Assembly: GCA_002492525.1 (NCBI GenBank)
Contig: DKZA01000051.1
Span: forward strand, 31,320 to 47,669
DNA from: Lachnospiraceae bacterium UBA7086
GTDB lineage: Bacteria; Bacillota; Clostridia; Lachnospirales; Lachnospiraceae
Direction of reading: 5' to 3'
Length of the DNA stretch: 16,350 nucleotides
Positions within the stretch are counted from its first letter, which is position 1, and each line of letters opens with the position of its first letter. A program made the position numbers and the translations under genes. The notes beneath the pieces are model-generated. The model did no database searches. It was not told the origin of the DNA and saw only the letters and a program-made list of their open reading frames with translations. Positions 16,110-16,350 of the stretch are shown here, piece after piece.

Positions 16110-16337
16110 ATGAAATTAAATATGACATGTGAAACGTGTGAATTCGGCTCGAATAAAAGTTGTTGCGCTGAGAATAGTAAAAAAATTTATCAAAATATTA
16201 CAGAGTGTGATGACTGGGGAGCTTCCTTGGAATATTATTCAGAAATCATAGACAATGCTCCATGGTATATTAAAGAACCCTATAGAAGATGCCATATTAG
16301 TTATGATAAGTTTATGGATCTTTTAAGATGCAAATAG
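16110..16337 (+). CDS. Small cysteine-rich protein, possible metal-binding
   Basis: This 75-residue protein has cysteines at 7, 10, 18, 19, 33, 61 and 74. The spacing CxxC, CC and ECDDW in the first half suggests a small zinc-binding knuckle. The second half (about 40-75) is acidic, aromatic and probably helical. A GAAAGGGA site (16092-16099) lies upstream, about 10 nt from the ATG. I do not recognise a family. It follows the SIR2-Argonaute gene in the same direction but behind a terminator, so co-regulation is doubtful. It could be island cargo or the start of the next module beyond the window. Confidence 0.65.
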   Translation: MKLNMTCETCEFGSNKSCCAENSKKIYQNITECDDWGASLEYYSEIIDNAPWYIKEPYRRCHISYDKFMDLLRCK

Positions 16338-16350
16338 CGAACCAAAACGG

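Noticed and set aside
6577..16350. Paired attL/attR direct repeats for the island
   Set aside because: By eye I found no shared repeat between the rlmD-recombinase gap and the last 450 bp; the right end is probably outside the window.

Overview
The window looks like a piece of a Bacillota chromosome, most likely class Clostridia and probably Lachnospiraceae. It has strong purine-rich Shine-Dalgarno sites, a MutS2 plus YhaM gene set typical of Gram-positives, and a moderately GC-rich housekeeping block beside a clearly AT-rich accessory block. The family-level assignment is inference from protein style, not from a search.

Left part (1-6663), conserved chromosome. mutS2 is on the minus strand. 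Divergent from it is a plus-strand run of three genes: a membrane-anchored HtrA-like protein with a PDZ domain that has lost all three protease residues, the 3'-5' exoribonuclease YhaM, and a TrmA-family rRNA m5U methyltransferase (RlmD/RlmCD type). The run starts at a good promoter (2540-2568) and ends at a probable intrinsic terminator (6611-6663).

Middle (6664-8594), entry of an accessory island. A large serine recombinase lies just downstream of rlmD. It is followed by about 456 bp without a convincing gene but rich in palindromes and short repeats, including a TGACCA motif repeated every 11 bp and an operator-like palindrome.

Right part (8595-16350), AT-rich island cargo. A tight three-gene operon encodes a 360-residue protein I do not recognise, a protein kinase with extra N- and C-terminal regions, and an AlbA_2/Schlafen-type plus GHKL-ATPase plus winged-helix protein. 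Its promoter has a LexA-like box (GAAC-N4-GTTC) overlapping the -35 element, suggesting SOS or repressor control. Next, with its own likely promoter, comes a 1045-residue single-chain SIR2-APAZ-MID-PIWI protein. This is a short prokaryotic Argonaute fused to an NADase effector, expected to kill or arrest the cell by NAD+ depletion when guide-directed recognition of invading DNA occurs. A terminator and a small cysteine-rich protein follow. The right end of the island is not visible.

The SIR2-Argonaute type is a known anti-plasmid/anti-phage defence. The possibly undescribed part is the neighbouring operon (orphan protein, kinase, AlbA/GHKL/wHTH regulator) and its possible link to the Argonaute through a shared AATGACC/GGTCATT motif found near both promoters.
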